64,000 nt of DNA from Hymenobacter jeongseonensis (lineage in GTDB: Bacteria > Bacteroidota > Bacteroidia > Cytophagales > Hymenobacteraceae): the NCBI RefSeq assembly GCF_015694725.1, contig NZ_JADQDQ010000003.1, positions 248,001-312,000 of the forward strand, given 5' to 3'. A program made the translations under genes and the position numbers. Numbering within the stretch: position 1 is the first letter of the stretch; each line of letters begins with the position of its first letter. Shown piece after piece: positions 51,091 through 59,107 of the stretch. Under the pieces are notes generated by a model. It was given only the letters and a program-made list of their open reading frames with translations. It searched no databases and had not been told where the DNA came from.

Positions 51091-51948
51091 ATGCTTAGAA
51101 GATATTTCACCCTCCACACCCTGGCCGCCCTGCTCTTAGTGGGCGGTGGCGCCTTTACCCAAACCAGCTGCACGTCGACTGAGAAGAAGGAAGTAGTGGT
51201 AGAAAGGGACCAAGCCTATAACGACTTCGAAACCTTCGTTTCGCAAACCGAAGCCAATGCCGCCGCCGTCGCCAGCGAGGCCGAAGCCGATTATGAAAGC
51301 GAAACCACGCAGCTCAAGGCTGACTACGACGCCAAAGTGGCGGCCATAGACCGCTACACGGCCGACTACGACGAAAACCGCCGCCAGGAAATCGAGAAGC
51401 TCCGCACCCGCTACTCCACCGCCATCGCACAGCGCGAAAGCACTTGGGCCAACCGCGCCAGTGCGGGCGCTGCCACCACGGCCGCTCCCCTGAAAGTGGG
51501 CAAGTACTACAAGCCCACGCAACCCGCCACCCAGCTCACAGCCGCCAATGCCCGCGCTACTTACGAGGCTTTTGTGCAGAATGTGAAGCAGAACGAAGAG
51601 CGGTACGACCTCGACGATTGGCGCTACATCAACGCCGAATGGCGCGCGTTGGACGAAGCCTACGACAAAATCAAAGGCGACATTCCGGCCAATGACTTAG
51701 CCGAGATTCAGAAGGAAAAGCTGAAGTACGCCGCCTTCAAATCGTGGGATAAAACCCAGGGCCGGGCGGCCCAGGGCGCCAATGCGGTCAGCAATGAGGC
51801 GCAGGAAGTAAAGGTTGAAACGGCCGACGAGCGCAGCAAAGTTGGCCAGGCCGTGAGCAACACCGCTTCCGATGTGAAGCAGGCCGGCAAGAAAGCCGGT
51901 GGCGCCGTGAAGGACGTCTTCGACGGCAAAGACGACAAGAAAGACTAA
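51091..51948 (+). CDS. Coiled-coil lipoprotein (DUF6565-like), charged
   Basis: This 285-aa protein has a lipoprotein-type signal (LAALLLVGGGAFTQTSC, Cys about residue 27). A highly helical, charged mature part follows: NDFETFVSQTEANAAAVASE, ADYESETTQLKADYDAKVAA, YDENRRQEIEKLRTRYSTAI. A second helical segment has LDDWRYINAEWRALDEAYDK. The C-terminal tail is Lys/Ala/Asp-rich (VGQAVSNTASDVKQAGKKAG). It probably sits at the envelope. No enzymatic motif is seen. ATG 51091 is the only sensible start before the signal. It is followed by a strong terminator. Confidence 0.75.
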   Translation: MLRRYFTLHTLAALLLVGGGAFTQTSCTSTEKKEVVVERDQAYNDFETFVSQTEANAAAVASEAEADYESETTQLKADYDAKVAAIDRYTADYDENRRQEIEKLRTRYSTAIAQRESTWANRASAGAATTAAPLKVGKYYKPTQPATQLTAANARATYEAFVQNVKQNEERYDLDDWRYINAEWRALDEAYDKIKGDIPANDLAEIQKEKLKYAAFKSWDKTQGRAAQGANAVSNEAQEVKVETADERSKVGQAVSNTASDVKQAGKKAGGAVKDVFDGKDDKKD

Positions 51949-51970
51949 TTCCCAGGAATTAGGACGGTTG

Positions 51971-52012
51971 AAAAGCCGGTTTCCGGGCCTCGTGCCGGAA
52001 ACCGGCTTTTTG
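51971..52012. terminator. Intrinsic terminator after the coiled-coil lipoprotein gene
   Basis: AAAAGCCGGTTTCCGG (51971-51986) pairs perfectly with CCGGAAACCGGCTTTT (51995-52010), with an 8-nt loop and TTTTT after it. A-rich 5' flank allows function on both strands. Confidence 0.93.
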
Positions 52013-52080
52013 CGTTGTTAGTAAGAGGAGAACTAGTCTGAGTATGATGTAAGGCCCAAATCTGATTTATGCAGCAACTG

Positions 52081-52974
52081 CTAAATCTGGACTAAAAACC
52101 AGTAAAGCTTCAGCAAATCGAACTGACGCAGGCGGGGCTGGCGGGAAAGCAAATTGCGGCGTAGCGCCGGCGCCAGCGCCTGGAGGGCAAACCGAGTGGC
52201 GGGCAGCAGCCCAAGCCGTTGCAGCCGCCGAACCGTTTGCAGTAGGCGGGAATCTTGGTCCAGTTGTTCGGTGCGGTAGAGTTGGGCCAGGTTATGCACG
52301 GCTTGCTCGCTCTTTTGCAGGAACACAGCCACAGGCTCCAATCCGGCGTGCAGAACGGGGTTGTCGAGGTGAATTATCGGAATTTTTGCCTTCGCCAACG
52401 CTGCGCCAAACCGCGTGTCTTCGTGCCCGTACCCATTTAACCCCTCATCCAGCGGAAACCGGGCCATGATGTCGGCGTGCAGCAGCGCATTGTTGATGGT
52501 GAGCTGGGCGTGGGGAGCCTGCTGGCGCACCGCCGCCGGCCGCTCTTCCCGTTCCCGGCCATAGCGCCAGCGCAGGTAGAGCGCGGCATCAGCGGGCGGA
52601 GCAGGGGCGTAGCTGGTGCCGCCTATCAGCACCGGGGCGCGGTGGCGGGCCGCTGCGTAGCGCGCCAGAAACTGCGCATCGGGCAGCAAGCTGTCGTTGT
52701 CCAGCAGCAACAACCATTCTTGCCGGGTAGAGGCTGCCGCCAACTGGTTGCGAATGGCGGCGCGGCCCACGTTCTGCGGTAATTCCTGGTAGTGCACTCC
52801 CTGCCGGTTGGCCAGCGGCCGGTTCAGCGTTCGGAATTGCTCTTGAGAGCCGTCATCGAACAGAATTATTTCGACTGGCCCCGACCAGTCGGCTTGCTGC
52901 GCCAACAGTGCTTCTACCAAGGCATTGACATCCCAATTGAATACCGGAATTAAGACCGAAAGCCCAGACGTCAT
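52081..52974 (-). CDS. Family 2 glycosyltransferase
   Basis: This 297-aa GT-A-fold glycosyltransferase transfers a sugar from a nucleotide-sugar. It has the opening LSVLIPVFNWDVNALVEALL, the first acidic motif EIILFDDGSQEQFRTL (about 35-50) and NVGRAAIRNQLAAAS. The D-x-D-like metal motif is LLLLDNDSLLPDAQFLARYA (about 93-112), and the GYGHEDTRFGAALAKAKIPI segment (about 182-201) carries the acceptor ED pair. No membrane segment is evident. The acceptor is unknown; it probably contributes to surface polysaccharide along with the sugar enzymes at 48-51 kb. Confidence 0.92.
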   Translation of the reverse strand: MTSGLSVLIPVFNWDVNALVEALLAQQADWSGPVEIILFDDGSQEQFRTLNRPLANRQGVHYQELPQNVGRAAIRNQLAAASTRQEWLLLLDNDSLLPDAQFLARYAAARHRAPVLIGGTSYAPAPPADAALYLRWRYGREREERPAAVRQQAPHAQLTINNALLHADIMARFPLDEGLNGYGHEDTRFGAALAKAKIPIIHLDNPVLHAGLEPVAVFLQKSEQAVHNLAQLYRTEQLDQDSRLLQTVRRLQRLGLLPATRFALQALAPALRRNLLSRQPRLRQFDLLKLYWFLVQI

Positions 52975-53033
52975 ATTAATTATGAATTAATAACGCGCAA
53001 CCGGTAATTAATTACTGCGGCTTTGCGGGGCCG

Positions 53034-53714
53034 CTAGCGGGTTTTGGCCGAATCTAATAATTCGCCGTCCTTGCACGTGAGCACGCGGTGCGGATATTTT
53101 TCAATTAATTGAAAATTGTGCGTCGCCATTAAAATAGCGGTGCCGGAATTATTTATTTCGCCGAACAACTGCATGATGCTGGCCGACACGTCGGGGTCGA
53201 GGTTGCCCGTGGGTTCGTCGGCGAGCAGAAGCACGGGCTCATTTAGCATGGCCCGGGCGATAACGACGCGTTGCTGCTCGCCGCCCGAAAGGCGGTGCGG
53301 CATGCGGTTGGCGGCGCCGTTGAGGCCCACTTGGGTCAGCACGTCGCTGATGCGCTGTTGCTTTTTAGCCTTGCCCTTCCAACCCGTCGCGTTGAGGACA
53401 AACATCAGGTTTTCGGCCACCGAACGGTCAGACAGCAGCTGAAAATCCTGAAACACGATGCCCAACCGCCGGCGCAGATACGGCACTTTGCTGGCCGATA
53501 ATTTCGGTAGCGGAAAGCCGGCCACCGTGCCCATGCCGCTTTGCAAGGGCAAATCGGCATACAGTGTTTTCAGCAGCGACGACTTGCCGGAACCCGTGCG
53601 GCCCACCAAGTAGACAAAAGCGCTTTTCTCGAGCGAAAACGTCACTCCCTGCAATACCGCTTGCTGCTCTTGCATAATGGTGGCATCGTGCAGCTCAATA
53701 ACGTTTTCGGACAT
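53034..53714 (-). CDS. ftsE: FtsE-like ABC transporter ATPase
   Basis: This 226-aa ATPase subunit works with FtsX to control cell-wall hydrolases at division. Walker A is GRTGSGKSSLLK (about 38-49), the Q-loop IVFQDFQLLSD, the signature RLSGGEQQRVVIARAM (about 140-155), Walker B LLLADEPTGNLDP, and the H-loop ATHNFQLI. The length, FQDFxLL and TGNLDP context are those of FtsE rather than of LolD-type exporters, but the latter cannot be excluded because ftsX is not adjacent. It stands between a glycosyltransferase and a small protein gene. Confidence 0.88.
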   Translation of the reverse strand: MSENVIELHDATIMQEQQAVLQGVTFSLEKSAFVYLVGRTGSGKSSLLKTLYADLPLQSGMGTVAGFPLPKLSASKVPYLRRRLGIVFQDFQLLSDRSVAENLMFVLNATGWKGKAKKQQRISDVLTQVGLNGAANRMPHRLSGGEQQRVVIARAMLNEPVLLLADEPTGNLDPDVSASIMQLFGEINNSGTAILMATHNFQLIEKYPHRVLTCKDGELLDSAKTR

Positions 53715-53794
53715 AGGAACTCCAATATTTAGTGAAGCCTCGTTTGCGTTGCTCCAACAATTATCGTTTAACCAAATTTCAATTACCGTGGGCC

Positions 53795-53998
53795 CTACAA
53801 ATTCAAGGGCCGCAGCTTGCCAAACTCTAATTCTGAGATTACCGCTGCCAGTTCGGTCTCCTTGCCCTCGAGGCCGTAGCGGTGCAAATCCTTCAGCGGC
53901 CGGTCGGCCCGAAAGTAGGCAATGAGCACAAACGCTTCGTCCCGCAGCTGAATGTAATCGGGGATTTTAGCCTTGCCTTTTACTTTGATGATGTACAT
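53795..53998 (-). CDS. Small conserved-looking protein of unknown function
   Basis: This 67-aa protein starts MYIIKVKGKAKIPDYIQLRD, continues EAFVLIAYFRADRPLKDLHR and ends EFGKLRPLNL. Its predicted pattern is three strands and one or two helices. No motif is recognised. Regular amino-acid composition and the position 104 nt downstream of the aldolase gene on the same strand favour a real gene; a hairpin lies between the two. It may be transcribed with the aldolase gene. Confidence 0.6.
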   Translation of the reverse strand: MYIIKVKGKAKIPDYIQLRDEAFVLIAYFRADRPLKDLHRYGLEGKETELAAVISELEFGKLRPLNL

Positions 53999-54015
53999 TT
54001 TTCGGGTTGTGAGGT

Positions 54016-54100
54016 AAAAGTCGGGAGTTATGAGTTGGGATTATGAGTGCTCGGCAAACCGGGTACGAACTCATAACTCCTGACTTTTAACTCATAACTC
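54016..54100. repeat. Second type of inverted repeat, with a third half unit
   Basis: AAAAGTCGGGAGTTATGAGTT (54016-54036) is mirrored by AACTCATAACTCCTGACTTTT (54068-54088) with one mismatch. A further AACTCATAACTC follows at 54090-54101, and TTATGAG recurs inside at 54041. It lies directly after the aldolase stop codon, unrelated in sequence to the GTCATGCTGAGC family. It could act as a terminator on the minus strand. Confidence 0.7.
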
Positions 54101-54102
54101 AA

Positions 54103-54759
54103 TTACGAGTTAACCTTCTTGTGGTCGGCCAGGAAAGTAGCCAGGCCTTGGTCCGTGAGCGGGTGCTTGAGCAAGGCGGTGATGACGTTGAGCGGGCAGG
54201 TCACCACATCGGCGCCAATCTCGGCGCACTGAATGAGGTGCGGCACGTGGCGTACCGAGGCCGCCAGTACTTCGGTGGGGTAGCCGTAGTTGCTGAAAAT
54301 CTGCACGATTTGCTCAATCAACTGCAAGCCGTCGTGCCCGATGTCGTCCAAACGGCCCACGAAAGGCGACACGTAAGTCGCACCGGCTTTGGCGGCCAGC
54401 AACGCCTGACCGGCCGTGAAAATCAGCGTGCAGTTGGTTTTAATGCCTTTATCCGAGAAGTACTTGATGGCTTTGATGCCGTCCTTAATCATGGGCACTT
54501 TCACCACGATGTTGGGGTGCAGCTCGGCCAGCGCTTCGCCTTCGCGGATGATGCCTTCGTAATCGGTGGCAATGACTTCGGCCGACACGTCGCCGCTCAC
54601 CAACTCGCAAATTTGACGGTAGTGCGCCATCACATTGTCCATGCCGCGGATGCCTTCCTTGGCCATCAGCGACGGGTTGGTGGTTACGCCGTCGAGCACG
54701 CCCAGCTCTACTGCTTCGCGAATGTCGTTGAGGTTGGCGGTGTCAATGAAGAATTTCAT
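54103..54759 (-). CDS. fsa: Fructose-6-phosphate aldolase / transaldolase-like family protein
   Basis: This 218-aa TIM-barrel enzyme has the length of the small transaldolase/FSA subfamily. D6 lies in [20 protein letters not shown], and the [13 protein letters not shown] motif is at 24-36. The Schiff-base lysine is K87 in NIVVKVPM. Also seen are [20 protein letters not shown] and [16 protein letters not shown]. It would transfer or cleave a dihydroxyacetone unit in the pentose-phosphate pathway. Sequence alone cannot separate transaldolase from aldolase activity. It is monocistronic or shares a transcript with the small gene downstream. Confidence 0.9.
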   Translation of the reverse strand: MKFFIDTANLNDIREAVELGVLDGVTTNPSLMAKEGIRGMDNVMAHYRQICELVSGDVSAEVIATDYEGIIREGEALAELHPNIVVKVPMIKDGIKAIKYFSDKGIKTNCTLIFTAGQALLAAKAGATYVSPFVGRLDDIGHDGLQLIEQIVQIFSNYGYPTEVLAASVRHVPHLIQCAEIGADVVTCPLNVITALLKHPLTDQGLATFLADHKKVNS

Positions 54760-54947
54760 GAATGGGGCGGTTGGCGGTTGGCTAGTTGCGGTAAGGGCTT
54801 ATTCACCTGAAGGCCATCTGCTCCGGGCCAATGGCGGGGAACGAAAAGCGAGCAAAGGCAAAAAAGAATCGGCCCCAAAGCTACTCATTGGGCCGCCATA
54901 ATGCGGAACAGAGCAGCGCCGGGGCCGACACGAAAGGGCAAAAAAAA

Positions 54948-55036
54948 GCAAGCCAAAATCGCACCGCTACAACCACTTACCCTTGCTACCTTCCGGTCCT
55001 GGGGGAGTTCAGCGGGAGCTGGTCGTTCTGACTTGC
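54948..55036 (-). ncRNA. ffs: Signal recognition particle RNA (4.5S type)
   Basis: On the minus strand the RNA contains the universally conserved SRP tip: CCAGGACCGGAAGGTAGCAAGGGTAA (split here as CCAGGACCGGAAGG and TAGCAAGGGTAA). The ends pair: GCAAGTCA (55036-55029) with TGGCTTGC (54955-54948, with a G-U pair), which gives the long hairpin of the small bacterial form. Length is about 89 nt; true ends may lie some bases outside. It acts with Ffh in co-translational targeting of membrane proteins. A T-rich stretch (TTTTTTTGCCC) after 54948 can serve as terminator. Confidence 0.88.
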
Positions 55037-55247
55037 CGTTGCAAAGGTAATCACAGATTACTGGGATTTTCTAGGAGTCATTGGGTTTTTGTGGCGGACT
55101 GTGGCCTCAGCGCGGCGGTTTTGCGGGCTAACCGGTTGATTTCAGACATCCTACCTGGGCTGGACTTCGTGGCTAAAAAATGCCCCTGGTAAGGGTGTTG
55201 TCTATAAAAACCAGCGAATGCGCCGCCAATTCGCATAATTCCGTGAG

Positions 55248-55255
55248 TAGCTTTG
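55248..55255 (+). promoter_or_regulatory. -7 element immediately before guaA
   Basis: TAGCTTTG (exact TAnnTTTG) ends four bases before the guaA ATG (55260). Transcription would begin at the start codon itself. There is no purine-rich ribosome binding site in the four intervening bases (CGGC). The region 55037-55247 has nothing else that I recognise. Confidence 0.6.
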
Positions 55256-55259
55256 CGGC

Positions 55260-56795
55260 ATGGAACGACTTATCATTCTGGATTTCGGCTCGCAGTACAC
55301 GCAATTGATAGCCCGGCGCATCCGCGAGCTGCACGTGTTTTGCGAAATTCATCCCTACACCCACGCCCCGAACCTCGTTCTGACCGACGATATTCGGGGC
55401 GTTGTTCTTTCCGGCTCGCCCTGTTCGGTGCGGGAGGAAGGCGCCCCCAACCCCGACCTGAGCCACTTGCTGGGCCACGTGCCCGTGCTGGGCGTGTGCT
55501 ACGGCGCGCAGCTGCTGGCCCAGCAGGGCGGCGGCGACGTCACGCCGGCCACCATCCGCGAATACGGCCGCGCCCGCCTAGCCGAGCTCAACGACGAGTC
55601 GCCGCTGCTGCAAGGCATGCACGCGGGCTCACAGGTGTGGATGTCGCACGGCGACACCATCCAAACGCTGCCCAGCGGCTACGACATCATTGCCAGCACC
55701 CCCGAAGTGGCGGTGGCTGCCTTCAAAATTCAAGGTCAGGACACCTACGGCATCCAGTTTCACCCCGAGGTGACGCACTCCACTCAAGGCAAGCAGCTGC
55801 TGTCCAATTTCGTGGTCAACATCTGCCAGTGCGCCCAAACCTGGACGCCCGACCACTTCGTGGATTCGGCCGTGCTGGCTCTGCAGCATACCATTGGGCC
55901 CGACGACCAAGTGATTCTGGGCCTCTCCGGCGGCGTCGATTCCAGCGTAGCGGCCCTGCTGCTGCACCGCGCCATCGGGCCGCGGCTGCACGGCATTTTC
56001 GTGGATAACGGGCTGCTGCGCAAAGACGAGTTTGAGACCGTGCTGAAAGCCTACGAAGGTCTGGGCCTGAACGTGACCGGCGTGCGCGCCGCGCCCGAGT
56101 TCTACGCCGCGCTCACGGGCCTATCTGACCCGGAAGCCAAGCGCAAAGCCATTGGCCGCACCTTTATCGAGGTGTTCGACCGCGAGGCGCACAAAGTGGA
56201 AGGTGCCGCCTGGCTGGCCCAGGGCACTATTTATCCCGATGTGATTGAATCGGTTTCGGTGCACGGCTCCTCGGTTACTATCAAGAGCCACCACAACGTG
56301 GGCGGCCTGCCCGACGACATGAACCTGAAAGTGGTGGAGCCGCTGCGCATGCTTTTCAAAGATGAAGTGCGGGAAGTAGGCGCCGCGCTGGGCTTGCCCG
56401 GCGAGATTCTTAACCGCCACCCGTTCCCTGGCCCGGGCTTGGGCATCCGCATTCTCGGCGACATCACTCCCGAAAAAGTAGACCTCTTGCAGCGCGCCGA
56501 TGCGGTGTTTATCAACCTACTAAAGGAGCATGACCTCTACTCGCACGTGTGGCAAGCGGGTGCCATGCTGCTGCCCGTGCAAAGCGTGGGCGTGATGGGC
56601 GACGAGCGCACCTACGAGCGGGTAGTAGCCCTGCGCGCCGTGACCAGCGTGGACGGCATGACCGCCGACTGGGCCCACCTGCCCTATGAGTTTCTGGCCG
56701 AAGTGAGCAACAAAATCATCAACCAAGTTCGCGGCATCAACCGCGTGGTATATGATATTTCGAGCAAGCCCCCGGCTACGATTGAGTGGGAGTAG
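55260..56795 (+). CDS. guaA: GMP synthase (glutamine-hydrolysing)
   Basis: This enzyme converts XMP to GMP using glutamine and ATP; 511 aa, full length. The N-terminal class I glutamine amidotransferase (1-190) has nucleophile Cys in [17 protein letters not shown] and the His/Glu pair in [11 protein letters not shown]. The ATP-pyrophosphatase domain (about 200-395) has the P-loop [16 protein letters not shown]. The C-terminal dimerisation domain (about 395-511) has [20 protein letters not shown] and ends [14 protein letters not shown], the canonical GuaA terminus. It is probably transcribed from the adjacent TAGCTTTG element. Confidence 0.98.
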   Translation: MERLIILDFGSQYTQLIARRIRELHVFCEIHPYTHAPNLVLTDDIRGVVLSGSPCSVREEGAPNPDLSHLLGHVPVLGVCYGAQLLAQQGGGDVTPATIREYGRARLAELNDESPLLQGMHAGSQVWMSHGDTIQTLPSGYDIIASTPEVAVAAFKIQGQDTYGIQFHPEVTHSTQGKQLLSNFVVNICQCAQTWTPDHFVDSAVLALQHTIGPDDQVILGLSGGVDSSVAALLLHRAIGPRLHGIFVDNGLLRKDEFETVLKAYEGLGLNVTGVRAAPEFYAALTGLSDPEAKRKAIGRTFIEVFDREAHKVEGAAWLAQGTIYPDVIESVSVHGSSVTIKSHHNVGGLPDDMNLKVVEPLRMLFKDEVREVGAALGLPGEILNRHPFPGPGLGIRILGDITPEKVDLLQRADAVFINLLKEHDLYSHVWQAGAMLLPVQSVGVMGDERTYERVVALRAVTSVDGMTADWAHLPYEFLAEVSNKIINQVRGINRVVYDISSKPPATIEWE

Positions 56796-56817
56796 CGTAG
56801 CTCTCTGACTATTTTTT

Positions 56818-56914
56818 GAACGTCATGCTGAGCGTAGCCGAAGCATCTCTACCGGGCAAGTAATCCATTTACTATTGCGGTAGAGATGCTTCGGCTACGC
56901 TCAGCATGACGTTC
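56818..56914. repeat. Long palindromic intergenic repeat, copy 7 (best preserved)
   Basis: The left arm (56818-56854, GAACGTCATGCTGAGCGTAG...) and right arm (56878-56914) are exact reverse complements over 37 nt around a 23-nt loop. Arms and loop closely match copy 2 at 17538. It lies directly after guaA. Confidence 0.93.
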
Positions 56915-56951
56915 TACTTTTACGGTCATACCCTGACAATTCCTGTAAATA

Positions 56952-57680
56952 ATGCGCTTTCATTGCCTGCAACACTTGCTCAATGAGGGGCCCGGCCACG
57001 CTGCTGAGTGGTTGTTGGCTAATGGCCATTCGCTCACATTTACGCGCTTTTTCGAGCCGAATCCGACACTGCCTGAATTGAGTGAATTCGATGGACTCCT
57101 AATTTTGGGTGGGGCCATGAGTGTGCACGACGAAGCCGCTTTTCCCTGGCTGGTAGAGGAAAAAGCTTTTATCCGAGAAGTACTGCGGGCGGGCAAAGTG
57201 ACGCTGGCTATTTGCTTAGGCGCACAGCTAGTAGCCGAGGCTCTCGGCGCGGAAGTTCGGCCCAACCACGAGCCAGAAATTGGCTTCTGGACCGTGCGCT
57301 TTTCAGCTAAGGCGCTCGAACACCCGTTGCTGCGCGGCTGGCCTGAAAAAGCGGCCGTGTTGCACTGGCATTTGGATACGTTCACGGTGCCGCCGGGTGC
57401 CATTCGGGTCGGCATGTCGGCGGGCTGCGCCACGCAGGGTTTTGTGTGGGGCGACGGCATCATCGGCCTGCAATTTCACCCCGAAATGACGGTGGAAATG
57501 GTGGAGCTACTCATCGAGTTCGAAGGCCACGAAACTGCTGAGGAACAGCAGTTCGTGCAAACCGCCGAGCAGATTCGCGCCAAGCTAAAATCGGTGTGGA
57601 AAGGGCGCAAGCTCTTGGAGTCGCTGCTGGCTAACTTGGTAGCGGTGCACGAAGGCGAACTGGATTTGCTGGATAGTTAA
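56952..57680 (+). CDS. Class I glutamine amidotransferase-like protein
   Basis: This 242-aa protein has one GATase1 domain. The oxyanion/first motif is GLLILGGAMSVHDEAAFPWL (about 50-69), the nucleophile Cys is in TLAICLGAQLVAEALGAEVR (about 87-106), and the His-Glu part of the triad is in IGLQFHPEMTVEMVELLIEF (about 173-192). This is the stand-alone 'GMP synthase-like' amidotransferase family, whose acceptor substrate is generally unknown. It is preceded by repeat copy 7 after guaA. Its TAA overlaps the stop codon of the convergent dGTPase gene by four bases. Confidence 0.9.
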   Translation: MRFHCLQHLLNEGPGHAAEWLLANGHSLTFTRFFEPNPTLPELSEFDGLLILGGAMSVHDEAAFPWLVEEKAFIREVLRAGKVTLAICLGAQLVAEALGAEVRPNHEPEIGFWTVRFSAKALEHPLLRGWPEKAAVLHWHLDTFTVPPGAIRVGMSAGCATQGFVWGDGIIGLQFHPEMTVEMVELLIEFEGHETAEEQQFVQTAEQIRAKLKSVWKGRKLLESLLANLVAVHEGELDLLDS

Positions 57681-59053
57681 AACCCTTTGGGCAGCTCAAT
57701 TCCTTTGATTGTTTTGTAGAGACTGAGTGCGTTTTGGTCGGTCATGCCCGCCACGAAATCGGTGAGCAGCAGGATTTTTTCATAAGCAGCAACCCCGGCC
57801 TGCTTTCCTTCGGCCCGAAATTGCTCCGGTAGCAACAGCAGGAGCTTGCGGCTGCGGTGCCCGTGGCTTGCGTCAAAAACGGCGCACAGGAAGGCATCGA
57901 GCAAGCCGCCGAGCACTTCGAAGCCGGCCGCTTCAATCTCCAGAACGGGGCGGCTGCGGTAGAGTTTTTCAATGCTCAGGCGCTGCACTTCCTGCAAATC
58001 GGCCCAGCAGACTAACTCTTTGATAAGCGGCTGGTCGTACTCGCCGCGCAGGATGGCGGGAGCATGCTTGGCAAACAGAGTGGCGATTTCGGCTACCAGC
58101 TTGCCGATGAGGCGGGCGCGGATGTAGCCCAGTTCCTCGCGCCAGTCGTGCCACTGCACGCTGCCCACGCGCCCGGCCGGGTCGTTAAGCATCTTTTTGA
58201 GGAGCGGCAACCCGACTTCGGGGGCAATCAGGCCCAGCTTCAGGCCGTCTTCGAAATCGATGATGCGGTAGCACAAATCGTCGGCCGCTTCGACCAGAAA
58301 GGCCAGGGGGTGGCGGTGGTAAAAACCACTGTCGGCATCTTTGGGCAGCAGCCCCAGCTCGGTGGCTACGTGCTGGAAACGGGCGCTTTCGGTTTGGAAA
58401 TGACCGTATTTCTTTTCCGACGCGCCGCCTTTTTTGAGGCTTTCCGCCACGAGGCTGGGCTTGGGGTATTTGGTGAAGGCGCCCAGCGTGGCATACGTCA
58501 GGCCCAGGCCGGCCGTGCCGGTGCTGTGGGCCGCATACGTGTGCGTGAGAATGCGGAAGCCGGCCGCGTTGCCTTCAAAGTGCTGCAAATCGGCAACTTC
58601 GGCGGCCGTCAGATTCTCCAAATAGGGCTCGGCGGCCGCGCTGGCAAAATAGCTGCTGATGGCGTCCTCGCCGGAGTGCCCAAACGGCGGATTGCCAATG
58701 TCGTGGGCCAGACAAGCAGCCGCCACGATGTCGCCGCAGTCCTGGTCGAAATTCGGCAGCAGCTGGGCCAAGTCAGCGTCGGTTTCCAGCAATTGCCGGG
58801 CCGCCAGCCGGCCCAAGGAGCGGCCCACCACGGCCGTTTCGAGCGAGTGGGTGAGGCGGGTGTGCACGAAGTCGGTTTCGGGCAGGGGCATCACCTGGGT
58901 TTTGCGCTGCAGGCGCCGGAACGCAGAGCTGAACACCACCCGGTCGTAATCGGCCACAAAGGCGCCCCGGACCAACGTTGCACTCGGCGGCGGCAGCTGC
59001 TGGTCGGGGAAGCGGCGTTGCGAGAGCAGACGAGGCCAGAGCATGGAATCCAT
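57677..59053 (-). CDS. dgt: Deoxyguanosinetriphosphate triphosphohydrolase (dGTPase)
   Basis: This HD-domain enzyme of 458 aa hydrolyses dGTP to deoxyguanosine and triphosphate. The N-terminal motif DYDRVVFSSAFRRLQRKTQV (about 33-52) is the family hallmark. The HD metal set follows: H in DFVHTRLTHSLETA (about 62-75), H-D in AAACLAHDIGNPPFGHSGED (about 112-131), and a later D in FLVEAADDLCYRIIDFEDGL. Met1 (59053) and Met4 (59044) are both possible starts. It converges with the GATase gene, their stops overlapping. With guaA nearby, three guanine-related genes lie within 4 kb, though on different strands. Confidence 0.94.
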   Translation of the reverse strand: MDSMLWPRLLSQRRFPDQQLPPPSATLVRGAFVADYDRVVFSSAFRRLQRKTQVMPLPETDFVHTRLTHSLETAVVGRSLGRLAARQLLETDADLAQLLPNFDQDCGDIVAAACLAHDIGNPPFGHSGEDAISSYFASAAAEPYLENLTAAEVADLQHFEGNAAGFRILTHTYAAHSTGTAGLGLTYATLGAFTKYPKPSLVAESLKKGGASEKKYGHFQTESARFQHVATELGLLPKDADSGFYHRHPLAFLVEAADDLCYRIIDFEDGLKLGLIAPEVGLPLLKKMLNDPAGRVGSVQWHDWREELGYIRARLIGKLVAEIATLFAKHAPAILRGEYDQPLIKELVCWADLQEVQRLSIEKLYRSRPVLEIEAAGFEVLGGLLDAFLCAVFDASHGHRSRKLLLLLPEQFRAEGKQAGVAAYEKILLLTDFVAGMTDQNALSLYKTIKGIELPKGF

Positions 59054-59107
59054 TCGGGTGTGGCTGGGAGGATAAGCGAAGCGTAAAAATCAGGTACTGC
59101 AAAGCGG

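Noticed and set aside
54760..55259. tRNA genes in the aldolase-guaA gap
   Set aside because: The only structured RNA I can identify there is the SRP RNA; no TΨC-type GGTTCGAATC segment with matching acceptor stem was found.
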